64,000 nt of DNA from Franconibacter helveticus LMG 23732. GTDB lineage: Bacteria > Pseudomonadota > Gammaproteobacteria > Enterobacterales > Enterobacteriaceae. The notes under the pieces are model-generated. The model was not told where the DNA came from. It made no database searches and saw only the letters and a list, made by a program, of their open reading frames with translations. A program made the position numbers and the translations under genes. Positions 1 to 9,565 of this stretch are shown here, piece after piece (position 1 is the stretch's first letter; each line of letters begins with the position of its first letter). The stretch covers positions 186,001 to 250,000 of the forward strand of contig NZ_AWFX01000024.1 in assembly GCF_000463115.2 (NCBI RefSeq), in the 5' to 3' direction.

Positions 1-2
1 AT

Positions 3-806
3 GACCGCAACTGCACCGTGCTGTTCGGCACGTCCACTTTCCTTGGTCACTATGCCCGCTTTGCGCATCCGTACGACTTCTACCGCGTGCGCTATGTAGT
101 GGCTGGCGCGGAGAAATTGCAGGAGAGCACAAAGCAAATCTGGCAGGACAAATTCGGCCTGCGCATTCTGGAAGGTTACGGCGTGACCGAATGCGCGCCG
201 GTGGTGTCCATCAACGTGCCGATGGCGGCGAAGCCTGGCACCGTGGGCCGCATTTTGCCGGCTATGGACGCGCGTTTACTGGCAGTGCCGGGCATTGAGC
301 AAGGCGGACGTCTGCAACTGAAAGGCCCGAACGTGATGAAAGGCTACCTGCGCGTGGAAAAACCGGGTGTGCTGGAGGAGCCGACGGCGGAAAACGCCAG
401 CGGTGAAAGCGAGAAAGGCTGGTACGACACCGGTGATATCGTCACCTTCGACGAACAGGGCTATGTGGTGATTCAGGGACGCGCCAAACGCTTCGCGAAG
501 ATCGCTGGCGAAATGGTTTCGCTTGAGATGGTGGAACAGCTGGCGCTGGCGGTGTCGCCGGAAAAAATGCACGCCACCGCTATCAAGAGCGATGCCGCTA
601 AAGGCGAGGCGCTGGTGCTGTTTACAACCGACAGCGAACTCACGCGCGAAACACTCCAGCAGCAGGCACGGGCGCACGGCGTGCCGGAGCTGGCGGTGCC
701 GCGCGATATTCGTTACCTCAAGCAACTGCCGGTGCTGGGCAGCGGCAAGCCCGATTTCGTCACCCTGAAATCAATGGTCGACCAGGAAGAACAGACGCAT
801 GCATGA
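3..806 (+). CDS. aas: Aas acyltransferase/acyl-ACP synthetase, C-terminal part
   Basis: This is the 3' end of a gene whose start lies left of the window. The reading frame is open from base 3, so the in-frame GTG at 18 is not a real start. About 267 residues remain, all from the AMP-binding (adenylate-forming) half. Visible motifs are GYGVTE (ATP/acyl site), GWYDTGD (the conserved aspartate loop) and, near the end, LGSGKPD with the lysine typical of these enzymes. In E. coli, Aas is an inner-membrane enzyme that re-acylates lysophosphatidylethanolamine. Its stop overlaps the lplT start by 8 bases, so the two are co-translated, as expected for a flippase and its partner enzyme. The family call is secure. 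The N-terminal acyltransferase domain cannot be inspected here. Confidence 0.95.
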   Translation, partial: DRNCTVLFGTSTFLGHYARFAHPYDFYRVRYVVAGAEKLQESTKQIWQDKFGLRILEGYGVTECAPVVSINVPMAAKPGTVGRILPAMDARLLAVPGIEQGGRLQLKGPNVMKGYLRVEKPGVLEEPTAENASGESEKGWYDTGDIVTFDEQGYVVIQGRAKRFAKIAGEMVSLEMVEQLALAVSPEKMHATAIKSDAAKGEALVLFTTDSELTRETLQQQARAHGVPELAVPRDIRYLKQLPVLGSGKPDFVTLKSMVDQEEQTHA

Positions 807-1989
807 CGCCCAACTTTCTCCGTCGCTCTTTTCCCGCGGCATGCTGGCGGTTATCGCCGCGCAATTTTTATCCGCCTTTGGCGATAACGCGCTGCTTTTC
901 GCCACGCTCGCCGTGCTGAAAGCGCAGGTCTATCCGGACTGGAGCCAGCCGGTGCTACAAATGGTGTTCGTCGCCGCCTATATTCTTTTCGCGCCGTTTG
1001 TCGGCCAGGTGGCCGACAGCTTCGCCAAGGGACGCGTCATGATGGTGGCGAACAGCCTGAAACTTATTGGCGCGGCAGCCATCGGCTTCGGCTTTAACCC
1101 CTTTATTGGCTATACGCTGGTGGGGATTGGCGCGGCGGCTTATTCGCCTGCCAAATACGGCATTCTCGGCGAACTGACTACCGGCGACCGGTTAGTAAAA
1201 GCCAACGGCCTGATGGAGTCATCCACCATTGCCGCAATCCTTGTCGGCTCGGTGGCGGGCGGCGTGCTGGCAGACTGGCATATCGGCGCAGCGCTTGCGG
1301 TGTGTGCGCTGGTTTACGCAGGGGCGGTAGTCGCCAACCTGTTTATTCCCAAACTGGCGCCGGCGCGTCCGGGGCAATCCTGGCATTTTGCGCTGATGAC
1401 CCGCAGCTTCTTTAACGCCTGCCGGGTGCTATGGAAAAACGATGAAACGCGTTTTTCGCTGGTCGGCACCAGCCTGTTCTGGGGCGCTGGCGTTACGCTG
1501 CGCTTTCTGCTGGTGCTGTGGGTGCCGGTCGCGCTTGGCATTACCGATAACGCGACGCCCACCTACCTTAATGCGATGGTGGCGATTGGCATTGTGCTTG
1601 GCGCAGGCGCGGCGGCGAAACTGGTTACCCTGGAAACCGTCGCGCGCTGCATGCCGGCAGGGATCCTGATCGGCCTCGCGGTTATCGCGTTCGCGCTCCA
1701 GCAGGCGTTGTTGCCCGCTTATCTGCTGCTGATGCTGATTGGTATTTTCGGCGGCTTTTTCGTGGTGCCGCTTAATGCTCTGTTGCAGGAACGCGGCAAG
1801 CGCTCAGTGGGAGCGGGCAATGCGATAGCGGTGCAAAATCTTGGCGAGAACACGGCCATGCTGCTGATGCTGGGCCTTTACTCTCTGGCGGTAAAAGCTG
1901 GCGCGCCGGTGGTGGGCATTGGCGTCGGCTTCGGCGCTATCTTCGCGCTGGCTATTGCTGGCCTCTGGATCTGGCGGCGTAAGCAATAA
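799..1989 (+). CDS. lplT: Lysophospholipid transporter LplT
   Basis: A 396-residue major facilitator superfamily protein with about twelve hydrophobic segments, one residue shorter than E. coli LplT. In E. coli it moves lysophosphatidylethanolamine from the outer to the inner leaflet of the inner membrane, where Aas re-acylates it. The ATG at 799 lies inside the last codons of aas (8-base overlap), which fixes the start and indicates translational coupling. The N-terminal region contains the [16 protein letters not shown] segment typical of LplT, and there is a loop with DSFAKGR after the second to third membrane span. A strong hairpin with a T run follows the stop codon directly. Identification rests on both sequence and the aas-lplT pairing. 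Confidence 0.97.
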   Translation: MHDAQLSPSLFSRGMLAVIAAQFLSAFGDNALLFATLAVLKAQVYPDWSQPVLQMVFVAAYILFAPFVGQVADSFAKGRVMMVANSLKLIGAAAIGFGFNPFIGYTLVGIGAAAYSPAKYGILGELTTGDRLVKANGLMESSTIAAILVGSVAGGVLADWHIGAALAVCALVYAGAVVANLFIPKLAPARPGQSWHFALMTRSFFNACRVLWKNDETRFSLVGTSLFWGAGVTLRFLLVLWVPVALGITDNATPTYLNAMVAIGIVLGAGAAAKLVTLETVARCMPAGILIGLAVIAFALQQALLPAYLLLMLIGIFGGFFVVPLNALLQERGKRSVGAGNAIAVQNLGENTAMLLMLGLYSLAVKAGAPVVGIGVGFGAIFALAIAGLWIWRRKQ

Positions 1990-2017
1990 AAAAAGACCCG
2001 CTTCGGCGGGTCTTTTT
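1990..2017. terminator. Bidirectional terminator between lplT and tas
   Basis: A perfect 12-bp stem (AAAAAGACCCGC pairing with GCGGGTCTTTTT) closes on a TTCG tetraloop. It has T runs on both strands, so it can end lplT transcription rightward and tas transcription leftward. It starts one base after the lplT stop. Confidence 0.92.
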
Positions 2018-2060
2018 GTCTTAAGAGCAAGGGCTTTTGCAGGGCGGTTAAGCGCCGCGC

Positions 2061-3101
2061 TTACGGCGCCGGGTAGGTATATACCTGATGCACCGCTTCC
2101 AGCTCCGCCAGCACCTCTTCGCTCAATTCCAGATGCAGGCTTTCCACATTGGTTTTCAGCTGTTCAAGCGAGGTGGCGCCAAGCAGCGTGCTGGCGACAA
2201 AAGGCTGACGGCGAACGAAGGCCAGCGCCATCTGCGCCGGGTCAAGCCCGTGGCGCCTGGCGATCTCCACATAGGCTGCCACCGCTTTTTGCGACTGTTC
2301 ACCGCTGTAGCGCGTAAAGCGGCTAAACAGCGTATTGCGCGCGCCCGCAGGCTTCGCGCCATTAAGATATTTGCCGGTGAGCGTGCCGAAGGCGAGACAG
2401 GAATACGCGAGCAGTTCAACGCCTTCAAACTGGCTCACTTCCGCCAGGCCCACTTCAAAGCTGCGGTTGAGCAGGCTATAGGGGTTCTGGATCGTCACGA
2501 TTCGCGGCAGATCGTGCTTTTCCGCCAGATGCAGGTAGCGCATTACGCCCCAGGCGGTTTCATTGGAAACGCCGATATAGCGGATCTTCCCGGCGCGCTG
2601 GTACTCGGTTAACGCTTCCAGCGTTTCCAGGATCGTTACGGCAGGCGCGCTCTCTGTCCAGCTGTAACCCAGCTTGCCAAAGCAGTTAGTGGCGCGCTGC
2701 GGCCAGTGCACCTGATAAAGGTCAAGATAGTCGGTTTGCAGGCGCTTAAGGCTTTCATCCAGCGCGACACGGATATTTTTACGGTCCAGCGCCTGGTTCT
2801 GACGAATGCCGCTGTCGTTGTTCCGACTCGGACCGCTGACTTTAGACGCGATAATCAGCTTTTCGCGATTGCCGCGCTTTTTTAGCCAGTTGCCGACGTA
2901 GGTTTCGGTCAGGCCCTGGGTTTCGGGGCGCGGCGGGACCGGGTACATTTCCGCCACGTCGATGAGGTTGATTCCCTGGCTTACCGCGTAGTCAAGCTGC
3001 TCATGCGCCTCGGCTTCGCTGTTTTGCTCACCAAAGGTCATGGTGCCCAGTCCCAGTGTGCTTATCTCAAGTGAGCTATGAGGGATACGGTGATAATGCA
3101 T
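2061..3101 (-). CDS. tas: Aldo-keto reductase family protein Tas
   Basis: A 346-residue aldo-keto reductase, the same length as E. coli Tas. The expected catalytic tetrad is present: Asp48 and Tyr53 (in the INLIDVAEMYP segment), Lys87 (IIASKVSG) and His132 (LYQVHWPQ). NADPH-binding residues would lie in the C-terminal third, around the LLGATSLEQL segment. The physiological substrate is not established; in E. coli the gene was found because it can suppress tyrosine auxotrophy of starved cells. It is probably cytosolic and monocistronic, facing lplT across a shared terminator. The family is certain, the function is not. Confidence 0.95.
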   Translation of the reverse strand: MHYHRIPHSSLEISTLGLGTMTFGEQNSEAEAHEQLDYAVSQGINLIDVAEMYPVPPRPETQGLTETYVGNWLKKRGNREKLIIASKVSGPSRNNDSGIRQNQALDRKNIRVALDESLKRLQTDYLDLYQVHWPQRATNCFGKLGYSWTESAPAVTILETLEALTEYQRAGKIRYIGVSNETAWGVMRYLHLAEKHDLPRIVTIQNPYSLLNRSFEVGLAEVSQFEGVELLAYSCLAFGTLTGKYLNGAKPAGARNTLFSRFTRYSGEQSQKAVAAYVEIARRHGLDPAQMALAFVRRQPFVASTLLGATSLEQLKTNVESLHLELSEEVLAELEAVHQVYTYPAP

Positions 3102-3206
3102 AGCCGGCTTCCTTATTCTTCAGACTGCGTCAGGCACTTCCCGACAAAGGAATATAAACATGGCAGAGGGGGGACGAAAGGGGAAGAGGAGGCCGCACAA
3201 AAAACG

Positions 3207-3234
3207 AAAAGGCCAGTGAGTCAGCTGGCCTTTT
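3207..3234 (-). terminator. Terminator of ygdR
   Basis: A 10-bp stem (AAAAGGCCAG with CTGGCCTTTT) lies immediately downstream of the ygdR stop on the minus strand. An A-rich flank on the plus strand gives the U run. It sits between ygdR and tas. Confidence 0.85.
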
Positions 3235-3239
3235 ATACT

Positions 3240-3458
3240 TTAACGTTCAATGATTTGTGAAATCTGATCGCGGTTGATTTGCTGTTCATTGCCCTGCGGA
3301 TCGCGGTAGCTTACCAGGCCCGTATCATCGTCAACTTCCGGTTTGCCGTCGGTGAGGATCATACGCCCATCTTTTGTCGCCATAACATAGTCGCTGCTAC
3401 AGCCGGAAACCGCAAAAGCCAGACCCACAGCGGAAATTACCACAGCCCATTTATTCAT
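3240..3458 (-). CDS. ygdR: Small outer-envelope lipoprotein YgdR (DUF903)
   Basis: A 72-residue protein with a lipoprotein signal: positive N-terminus, hydrophobic core, then a lipobox ending in Cys20 (AVSGC). The residue after the cysteine is Ser, which favours delivery to the outer membrane. The mature part has the DUF903 (SH3-like) pattern shared with YgdI, including [21 protein letters not shown]. The length matches E. coli YgdR, also 72 residues. The function is unknown. A close paralogue, ygdI, lies at 31196-31423 on the other strand. The gene has its own terminator and appears monocistronic. Confidence 0.93.
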   Translation of the reverse strand: MNKWAVVISAVGLAFAVSGCSSDYVMATKDGRMILTDGKPEVDDDTGLVSYRDPQGNEQQINRDQISQIIER

Positions 3459-3556
3459 CGTTATTCGCCTCGTATGGATTGGGAATGATTAACTAACTCA
3501 TTCTAGTAAAAACCAGCGAAGCGCGACAAAAAAGCAGCCAATTCTTAAAGAGAAAT

Positions 3557-3580
3557 AAAAAACGCTCCCGAAGGAGCGCT
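3557..3580 (-). terminator. Terminator of ygdQ
   Basis: A compact GC-rich hairpin (CGCTCC-CGAA-GGAGCG) is followed on the minus strand by a run of T residues just after the ygdQ stop. It has classic intrinsic terminator geometry. Confidence 0.88.
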
Positions 3581-3585
3581 TGAGT

Positions 3586-4299
3586 TTAAAGAGGATTTTT
3601 CTTGTTACGTATCAAATTGAGGCTTTCAACCGCAATGGAGAAAAACATGGCGAAATAGATATAGCCCTTAGGTACGTGAATATCGAAACTTTCCAGCATC
3701 AGCGTAAAGCCTACCAGGATCAAAAACGAAAGGGCCAGCATTTTCACCGAAGGATGGCGCTCGACAAATTCGCCAATCGGACGCGCCGCGAACATCATCA
3801 CCCCTACGGCGATGACTACAGCCGCCATCATAATGAACAGGTGATCGGAGAGGCCAACTGCGGTAATAACCGAATCCAGGCTGAAGATAATATCGAGCAG
3901 CATTATCTGGAAAATCGCGCCGAAGAAAGAGTGGACGTTGGTTTTAAGCCCTTCTTCTTCGCCTTCGATAGATTCATGGATCTCTTTGCTCGCCTTCCAG
4001 ATAAGGAACAGACCGCCGAGCAGCAAAATTAAATCGCGCGCGGAGATCTCCTGTCCCATCACGGTAAACAGCGGTTGGGTGAGTTTAATGACCCAGGCGA
4101 TGGACGCCAGCAGCGCCAGACGCATGATCATGGCGCCGGCAAGGCCGAGTTTTCGGGCTTTGCCTTGCTGCGATTTAGGCAGTTTTGCGACAACCAGAGA
4201 GAGGAAAATAATATTATCGATCCCAAGCACTATCTCCAGCAGCGTCAGCGTACCGAGCGCCAGCCAGGCGTTGGGATCTGTTACCCATGCAAATAACAT
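3586..4299 (-). CDS. ygdQ: TerC-family integral membrane protein YgdQ
   Basis: A 237-residue membrane protein with about seven hydrophobic helices and the TerC-family signatures EIVLGIDNIIF in helix 1 and DIIFSLDSVITAVG in the later repeat. These paired acidic motifs in membrane helices are thought to bind metal ions; the E. coli relatives Alx and YoaE and the tellurite protein TerC share them. The substrate of YgdQ itself is not established, though manganese or another divalent metal is plausible by family. It lies between mutH and ygdR, transcribed leftward with its own terminator. The start ATG gives the normal family N-terminus. Confidence 0.92.
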   Translation of the reverse strand: MLFAWVTDPNAWLALGTLTLLEIVLGIDNIIFLSLVVAKLPKSQQGKARKLGLAGAMIMRLALLASIAWVIKLTQPLFTVMGQEISARDLILLLGGLFLIWKASKEIHESIEGEEEGLKTNVHSFFGAIFQIMLLDIIFSLDSVITAVGLSDHLFIMMAAVVIAVGVMMFAARPIGEFVERHPSVKMLALSFLILVGFTLMLESFDIHVPKGYIYFAMFFSIAVESLNLIRNKKNPL

Positions 4300-4372
4300 C
4301 TAAAAAGTCCTGCTTATAAAGAAAACGCTAATTATATGCATGTGGGTCGACCGGGCAAAAAATTTAATCTCT

Positions 4373-5059
4373 TTATAACAAAAAATGCCGCGCCAGCAGG
4401 GCGCCGGTAAAGTTTTTCTTCAGATAAAAGCCGCGCGGCAGCGTGAGAATGGTTTCGCCATGTGCGCCTATAGCTTCTGTAAGGGCTTTGCTGTTCGCCG
4501 CTTTAGGGCGAAGCTGCAACACTTCGCCATGGCGGGCGGTGATCCGCTCAACATTCCCGAGCACAATAAGATCCATTAACTCTTCCCAGTCCTGACGCAG
4601 TTGCGCCTCTTCATGCGGCGACGGGCTCCAGAGCAGCGGCGAGCCTACGCGTCGTTCGGCAAGAGGGATGGCGCGCTCGCCTTCCACCGGGATCCACAAC
4701 ACGCGCTTTAGTTTGTGGCGCACATGGCTGGTTTCCCACACCACGCCAGAATTGCCCGTTAGCGGCGCGACGCAGACAAACGTTGTTTCCAGCGGACGCC
4801 CCTGGCGGTCAATGGGGATGGTTTTCAACTCCACGCCAAGCGCGGCGAAATCCTGCTCAGGTTTGCTGCCCGCGCTGGCGCCCAACCACAACTCCAGCAA
4901 GACGCCAGTCCAACCCTTATCGCGCTTTAAATCCGGGGGAACAGGCAAACCAGCAAGCGAAGCAAGCTCGCCGAGCGTGCGGCCTGCCAGCACGCCTGCC
5001 TGCGCAAGCAGTTGAGCTTCATTTTCCGGCGGATGGCCTAAGGGGGTAGGTGACAACAT
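4373..5059 (-). CDS. mutH: DNA mismatch repair endonuclease MutH
   Basis: A 228-residue protein, close to the 229 residues of E. coli MutH. The nuclease active site is intact: Asp70, Glu77 and Lys79 in the segment [12 protein letters not shown]. MutH is recruited by MutS and MutL and nicks the unmethylated strand at hemimethylated GATC sites, which gives strand discrimination to mismatch repair. Its presence implies a Dam-methylating organism, as expected for enterobacteria. The gene is transcribed away from the DnaA-box spacer at 5060-5741. No terminator of its own is obvious in the 73 bases before ygdQ. Confidence 0.97.
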   Translation of the reverse strand: MLSPTPLGHPPENEAQLLAQAGVLAGRTLGELASLAGLPVPPDLKRDKGWTGVLLELWLGASAGSKPEQDFAALGVELKTIPIDRQGRPLETTFVCVAPLTGNSGVVWETSHVRHKLKRVLWIPVEGERAIPLAERRVGSPLLWSPSPHEEAQLRQDWEELMDLIVLGNVERITARHGEVLQLRPKAANSKALTEAIGAHGETILTLPRGFYLKKNFTGALLARHFLL

Positions 5060-5741
5060 AGCTTTTCCGTTAGGTTAAAAAATGAACAGTAAAAAAGGCG
5101 CTTGTGGACAGTGTAGGCCCGGCTGTGAGCAAATAACACAGATATTTGATTCAATTGATTTTTTAGCTAATACCGCAGCAGTTATTTTCAGCGTAAAGCC
5201 GGTTTTACCAATCTGGTCACTGACAATGAACAGGATCTTACACCATGTTATCCACAGAAAAATGGGATAACTGTGAAAAGTCGGGACTACTGGTTCGATT
5301 TACAGGCTTGACGAGACAAGTTTTTGCACTTTTTCGTCAGGTTGTGACTAACTTATTGGCACAATCTGTGGATAAAATCGGCTCTGGTCGATCTTTCATC
5401 ACTCCTGGGATCAGATATGTGATGATCATCACGTTTCACTGCCAGGGAGACCGTTTTTTTATTTTAATACTATGAAAAATAAAGTTATATGTAAAATTAC
5501 ATATCCGGGCTGTACAGAATAGTCCTGGGTTTTCCCTGGGAAATCCGCTACTTCTGCACAATGATATCCACAGAAAAAGTGAATAAAAACCGCCTTGCTG
5601 GCGCAACGCTGTTTATAAGTCGTAGTGTTTTTGTGAATTATTCAATGTTTATTCCTTGACGGTGCGCTTAACAGAGTGGTTTACCGTCACAAAGGAGTAT
5701 GAAACAATCGTTACTATCCAGGTTTATTTTGAGGTAGTCCG
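5060..5741. other. Gene-free spacer with DnaA boxes, probable DARS2
   Basis: This 682-base AT-rich gap between mutH and rppH has no credible gene. It contains two perfect DnaA boxes in opposite orientation: TTATCCACA at 5248-5256 and TGTGGATAA at 5367-5375. A third near-match, ATATCCACA, is at 5564-5572, and weaker half-matches follow the first box. In E. coli, the DnaA-reactivating sequence DARS2, which turns ADP-DnaA into ATP-DnaA with help from IHF and Fis, lies in exactly this mutH-rppH (ygdP) gap. I infer that this is its counterpart. Its exact borders and the IHF and Fis sites cannot be set by eye. The right end must also carry the rppH promoter. Confidence 0.75.
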
Positions 5742-6275
5742 GTGATCGATGATGATGGCTACCGCCCGAATGTTGGTATCGTGATCTGTAATCGTCAGGG
5801 GCAGGTAATGTGGGCCAGGCGTTTTGGCCAACACTCCTGGCAGTTTCCGCAAGGTGGCATCAATCCTGGCGAATCGGCGGAACAGGCGATGTATCGCGAG
5901 CTTTTCGAAGAAGTCGGTTTACAACGAAAAGATGTCCGCATCCTCGCCACCACCCGCAACTGGTTGCGTTATAAATTACCAAAACGTTTGGTGCGTTGGG
6001 ACACAAAGCCGGTTTGTATCGGCCAGAAGCAAAAATGGTTTCTTTTGCAGTTGGTGAGCAACGACACCGATATCAATATGCAGACCAGCAGCACACCGGA
6101 GTTTGATGGCTGGCGCTGGGTCAGTTACTGGTATCCGGTACGTCAGGTTGTCTCCTTTAAGCGCGATGTCTATCGTCGGGTGATGAAAGAGTTCGCAAGC
6201 GTAGTGATGCCCTTGCAGGAAGCGGCGCCGCCCACAAGAAGCGCTTCCCCTGCCTGGCGACGTAAAAGAGGTTAA
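5742..6275 (+). CDS. rppH: RNA pyrophosphohydrolase RppH
   Basis: A 177-residue Nudix hydrolase that removes pyrophosphate from the 5' end of triphosphorylated RNA and so triggers RNase E-dependent decay. The Nudix box GX5EX7REXXEEXG is complete: Gly38, Glu44, Arg52-Glu53 and Glu56-Glu57. The start is GTG at 5742 (protein begins [10 protein letters not shown]), the same unusual start as in E. coli, where the protein is 176 residues. The C-terminal tail is basic (RKRG), as in relatives. It is followed after 12 bases by ptsP, so the two are likely co-transcribed, as in E. coli. Confidence 0.97.
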   Translation: MIDDDGYRPNVGIVICNRQGQVMWARRFGQHSWQFPQGGINPGESAEQAMYRELFEEVGLQRKDVRILATTRNWLRYKLPKRLVRWDTKPVCIGQKQKWFLLQLVSNDTDINMQTSSTPEFDGWRWVSYWYPVRQVVSFKRDVYRRVMKEFASVVMPLQEAAPPTRSASPAWRRKRG

Positions 6276-6287
6276 GCCACGCAAATC

Positions 6288-8534
6288 ATGCTCACCCGGT
6301 TGCGAGAAATAGTTGAGAAGGTGGCCAGCGCCCCGCGCCTTAGCGAGGCGCTGAACATCCTGGTGAATGACATCTGTCTTGCGATGGACACCGAGGTGTG
6401 CTCGGTTTATTTAGCCGATCACGACAGGCGCTGTTACTACCTGATGGCGACGCGCGGGTTGAAAAAACCGCGCGGCCGTACCGTTACGCTTGCATTTGAT
6501 GAGGGGATCGTAGGTTTAGTCGGGCGACTGGCTGAGCCTATCAACCTTGCGGATGCCCAGAAGCACCCCAGCTTTAAATATATTCCTTCCGTTAAAGAAG
6601 AACGCTATCGCGCTTTTCTTGGCGTGCCTATTATTCAGCGTCGCCAGCTATTGGGCGTGCTGGTGGTGCAGCAGCGCGAGCTGCGCCAGTATGATGAAAG
6701 CGAAGAGTCTTTTCTCGTCACGCTCGCCACACAAATGGCGGCCATCCTTTCGCAATCTCAGCTTGCCGCGCTGTTTGGTCAGTATCGCCAGACGCGTATC
6801 CGGGCGCTGCCTGCTTCTCCGGGCGTCGCCATAGCGCAGGGATGGATGGACACCACGCTCCCTTTGATGGAGCAGGTTTACGAAGCGTCCACCCTTGATA
6901 CCGCGCTTGAGCGAGAGCGCCTTACCGCGGCGCTGGAAGCAGCTTCGGGCGAATTTCGCCGCTACAGCAAACGGTTCGCCGTCGGCGCGCAAAAAGAGAC
7001 GGCGGCTATCTTTGATCTCTACTCGCACCTGCTTTCCGACGCCCGTCTGCGCCGGGAGCTTTATAACGAAATCGATAAAGGCTCAGTGGCCGAGTGGGCG
7101 GTAAAAAAGGTTATTGAGAAATTCGCCGAGCAGTTTGCGGCGCTGACTGACGGCTACCTTAAAGAGCGCGCCGGCGATTTGCGCACCCTTGGCCAGCGTC
7201 TGCTGTTTCATCTTGATGACAACATTCAGGGGCCAAATACATGGCCTGAGCGTTTCGTGCTGGTCGCCGATGAGCTTTCCGCGACGACCCTGGCCGAACT
7301 GCCGCAGGACAGGCTGGTAGGCGTCGTGGTTCGCGACGGCGCAGCCAACTCCCATGCCGCCATCATGGTGCGCGCGCTGGGTATTCCCACCGTGATGGGC
7401 GCAGATATTCAGCCTTCGGTATTGCATCATCGAATGCTGGTGGTGGATGGCTACCGCGGCGAGTTGCTGGTCGATCCGGAACCGGTACTGTTGCAGGAAT
7501 ACCAGCGGCTGGTAACGGAAGAAAATGAGCTAAGCCGCCTTGCCGAAGGGGATGTCGAGCAGCCAGGCGAGCTGAAAAGCGGCGAGCGGGTGCAGGTCAT
7601 GCTTAATGCGGGTCTCAGCCCGGAGCATGAGCAAAAGCTTGGCAGCCGTATCGACGGCATTGGTCTTTACCGCACTGAAATTCCCTTTATGCTGCAAAGC
7701 GGCTTTCCTTCCGAAGAAGAGCAGGTTGCGCAGTATCAGGGCATGTTGCAGATGTTTATCGATAAGCCCGTTACCCTGCGCACGCTGGATATCGGCGCGG
7801 ATAAACAGCTTCCTTATATGCCTATAAGCGAAGAGAACCCCTGTCTTGGCTGGCGCGGCATTCGCATTACGCTTGATCAGCCCGAGATCTTTTTGATCCA
7901 GGTGCGCGCCATGCTGCGCGCTAACGCGGCGACGGGCAATCTCAGCATTTTGCTGCCGATGATCACCAGCATTGACGAGGTGGACGAAGCGCGCCGTCTG
8001 ATTGACCGCGCCGGGCGTGAAGTGGAAGAGATGCTGGGCTACGCCATTCCCCGACCGCGCGTCGGCGTAATGGTGGAAGTTCCTTCTATGATCTTCATGC
8101 TGCCGCAACTGGCGAGCCGGGTCGATTTTATCTCGGTCGGCACTAACGATTTAACGCAATATTTGTTGGCGGTAGATCGCAACAATACCCGCGTGGCTAA
8201 CCTCTACGACAGCCTTCACCCCGGCATGTTGCGGGCGCTCAATATTATTTCGATTGAGGCGCGGCGCAATAATATCGATCTCTGCCTGTGCGGGGAGATG
8301 GCAGGGGATCCGATGTGCGTTGCGCTGTTGGTAGGTATGGGGTTCCATCATTTGTCGATGAATGGTCGCTCCGTGGCGCGCGTTAAATATCTGCTGCGTC
8401 ATATTACGCTTGAAGAAGCGCAAGCCCTGGCGCAACGCAGCCTGGAGGCGCAACTGGCGGCAGAAGTGCGCCATCAGGTGGCGGCGTTTATGGAACGGCG
8501 CGGCATGGGCGGCCTGATTCGCGGCGGCTTGTAA
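6288..8534 (+). CDS. ptsP: Phosphoenolpyruvate phosphotransferase EI-Ntr (PtsP)
   Basis: A 748-residue protein, identical in length to E. coli PtsP. An N-terminal GAF domain (about residues 18-160) is followed by the enzyme I phosphohistidine domain with His356 in GAANSHAAIM, and a C-terminal PEP-binding barrel with the active-site segment LCLCGEMAGDP. It starts the nitrogen-related phosphotransferase chain, passing phosphate from PEP to NPr and then EIIA-Ntr (PtsN). This chain affects potassium transport and stress signalling rather than sugar uptake. The GAF domain senses glutamine and 2-oxoglutarate in E. coli. It follows rppH by 12 bases and probably shares its transcript. Confidence 0.97.
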   Translation: MLTRLREIVEKVASAPRLSEALNILVNDICLAMDTEVCSVYLADHDRRCYYLMATRGLKKPRGRTVTLAFDEGIVGLVGRLAEPINLADAQKHPSFKYIPSVKEERYRAFLGVPIIQRRQLLGVLVVQQRELRQYDESEESFLVTLATQMAAILSQSQLAALFGQYRQTRIRALPASPGVAIAQGWMDTTLPLMEQVYEASTLDTALERERLTAALEAASGEFRRYSKRFAVGAQKETAAIFDLYSHLLSDARLRRELYNEIDKGSVAEWAVKKVIEKFAEQFAALTDGYLKERAGDLRTLGQRLLFHLDDNIQGPNTWPERFVLVADELSATTLAELPQDRLVGVVVRDGAANSHAAIMVRALGIPTVMGADIQPSVLHHRMLVVDGYRGELLVDPEPVLLQEYQRLVTEENELSRLAEGDVEQPGELKSGERVQVMLNAGLSPEHEQKLGSRIDGIGLYRTEIPFMLQSGFPSEEEQVAQYQGMLQMFIDKPVTLRTLDIGADKQLPYMPISEENPCLGWRGIRITLDQPEIFLIQVRAMLRANAATGNLSILLPMITSIDEVDEARRLIDRAGREVEEMLGYAIPRPRVGVMVEVPSMIFMLPQLASRVDFISVGTNDLTQYLLAVDRNNTRVANLYDSLHPGMLRALNIISIEARRNNIDLCLCGEMAGDPMCVALLVGMGFHHLSMNGRSVARVKYLLRHITLEEAQALAQRSLEAQLAAEVRHQVAAFMERRGMGGLIRGGL

Positions 8535-8686
8535 CGGCTTTTACTCTTACACATCTTTTACAACTTACCGCCGTCTCCTGGCGGGCTTTATGCTATGATT
8601 CGGCTCTTTGGGAGCACCCGGAATAAGGTGCGCAGCATATTACCGCTGTCCACTTTCAGCGGAATAACAACGACTTGTGGTGACAG

Positions 8687-9559
8687 ATGAAGAGTGGCTA
8701 TCTGCATTTTCCCGATTTTGACCCGGTAATTTTTTCTATTGGGCCGATCTCGTTGCACTGGTACGGTTTGATGTACCTGGTAGGTTTTGTTTTTGCGATG
8801 TGGCTTGCCGTTCGTCGCGCTAATCGTCCCGGCAGCGGCTGGACGAAAAACGAAGTGGAAAATTTGCTGTATGCAGGTTTTCTGGGCGTGTTTCTCGGCG
8901 GCCGTATTGGTTATGTCCTCTTTTATAACCTGCCTCTGTTTCTTGAGGATCCGCTTTATCTGTTCCGGGTCTGGGACGGCGGCATGTCCTTCCACGGCGG
9001 CCTTATCGGCGTGATTGTGGTTATGATTGTCTTCGCGAAACGCACTAAGCGCAGTTTTTTCCAGGTGTCCGATTTTATCGCGCCGTTGATACCTTTTGGT
9101 CTGGGCGCCGGTCGCCTTGGCAACTTTATCAATGGCGAACTCTGGGGCCGCGTCGATCCGAATTTTTCGTTCGCGATGCTTTTCCCAAACTCCCGCGGCG
9201 AAGATATGGCGCTGTTGCCAGCGCACCCGGAGTGGCAATCGCTTTTTAACACCTATGGCGTGCTGCCGCGCCATCCTTCCCAGCTTTATGAGCTGGCGCT
9301 TGAAGGCATCGTGCTGTTTATCATTCTGAACCTCTTTATCCGTAAACCTCGCCCAACCGGCGCAGTTTCGGGGCTGTTCCTGATCGGTTACGGCGCGTTT
9401 CGTATCATCGTCGAATTCTTCCGCCAGCCAGACGCGCAGTTTACTGGCGCATGGGTGCAGTACATCAGCATGGGGCAGATCCTTTCTATTCCGATGATTA
9501 TTGCCGGCATCGCTATGATGGTCTGGGCTTACCGTCGCCCGCAGCAGCAAATTTCGTGA
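8687..9559 (+). CDS. lgt: Prolipoprotein diacylglyceryl transferase Lgt
   Basis: A 290-residue inner-membrane enzyme with seven hydrophobic segments. It transfers the diacylglyceryl group from phosphatidylglycerol to the lipobox cysteine of prolipoproteins, the first step of lipoprotein maturation. The essential His103 (in SFHGG) and Arg143 (in the signature [10 protein letters not shown]) are present at the same positions as in E. coli Lgt (291 residues). Its substrates include the YgdR, YgdI and MltA lipoproteins encoded in this window. A 152-base gap from ptsP leaves room for a promoter. thyA begins 6 bases after the stop, so lgt-thyA is an operon. Confidence 0.97.
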   Translation: MKSGYLHFPDFDPVIFSIGPISLHWYGLMYLVGFVFAMWLAVRRANRPGSGWTKNEVENLLYAGFLGVFLGGRIGYVLFYNLPLFLEDPLYLFRVWDGGMSFHGGLIGVIVVMIVFAKRTKRSFFQVSDFIAPLIPFGLGAGRLGNFINGELWGRVDPNFSFAMLFPNSRGEDMALLPAHPEWQSLFNTYGVLPRHPSQLYELALEGIVLFIILNLFIRKPRPTGAVSGLFLIGYGAFRIIVEFFRQPDAQFTGAWVQYISMGQILSIPMIIAGIAMMVWAYRRPQQQIS

Positions 9560-9565
9560 GACGTA

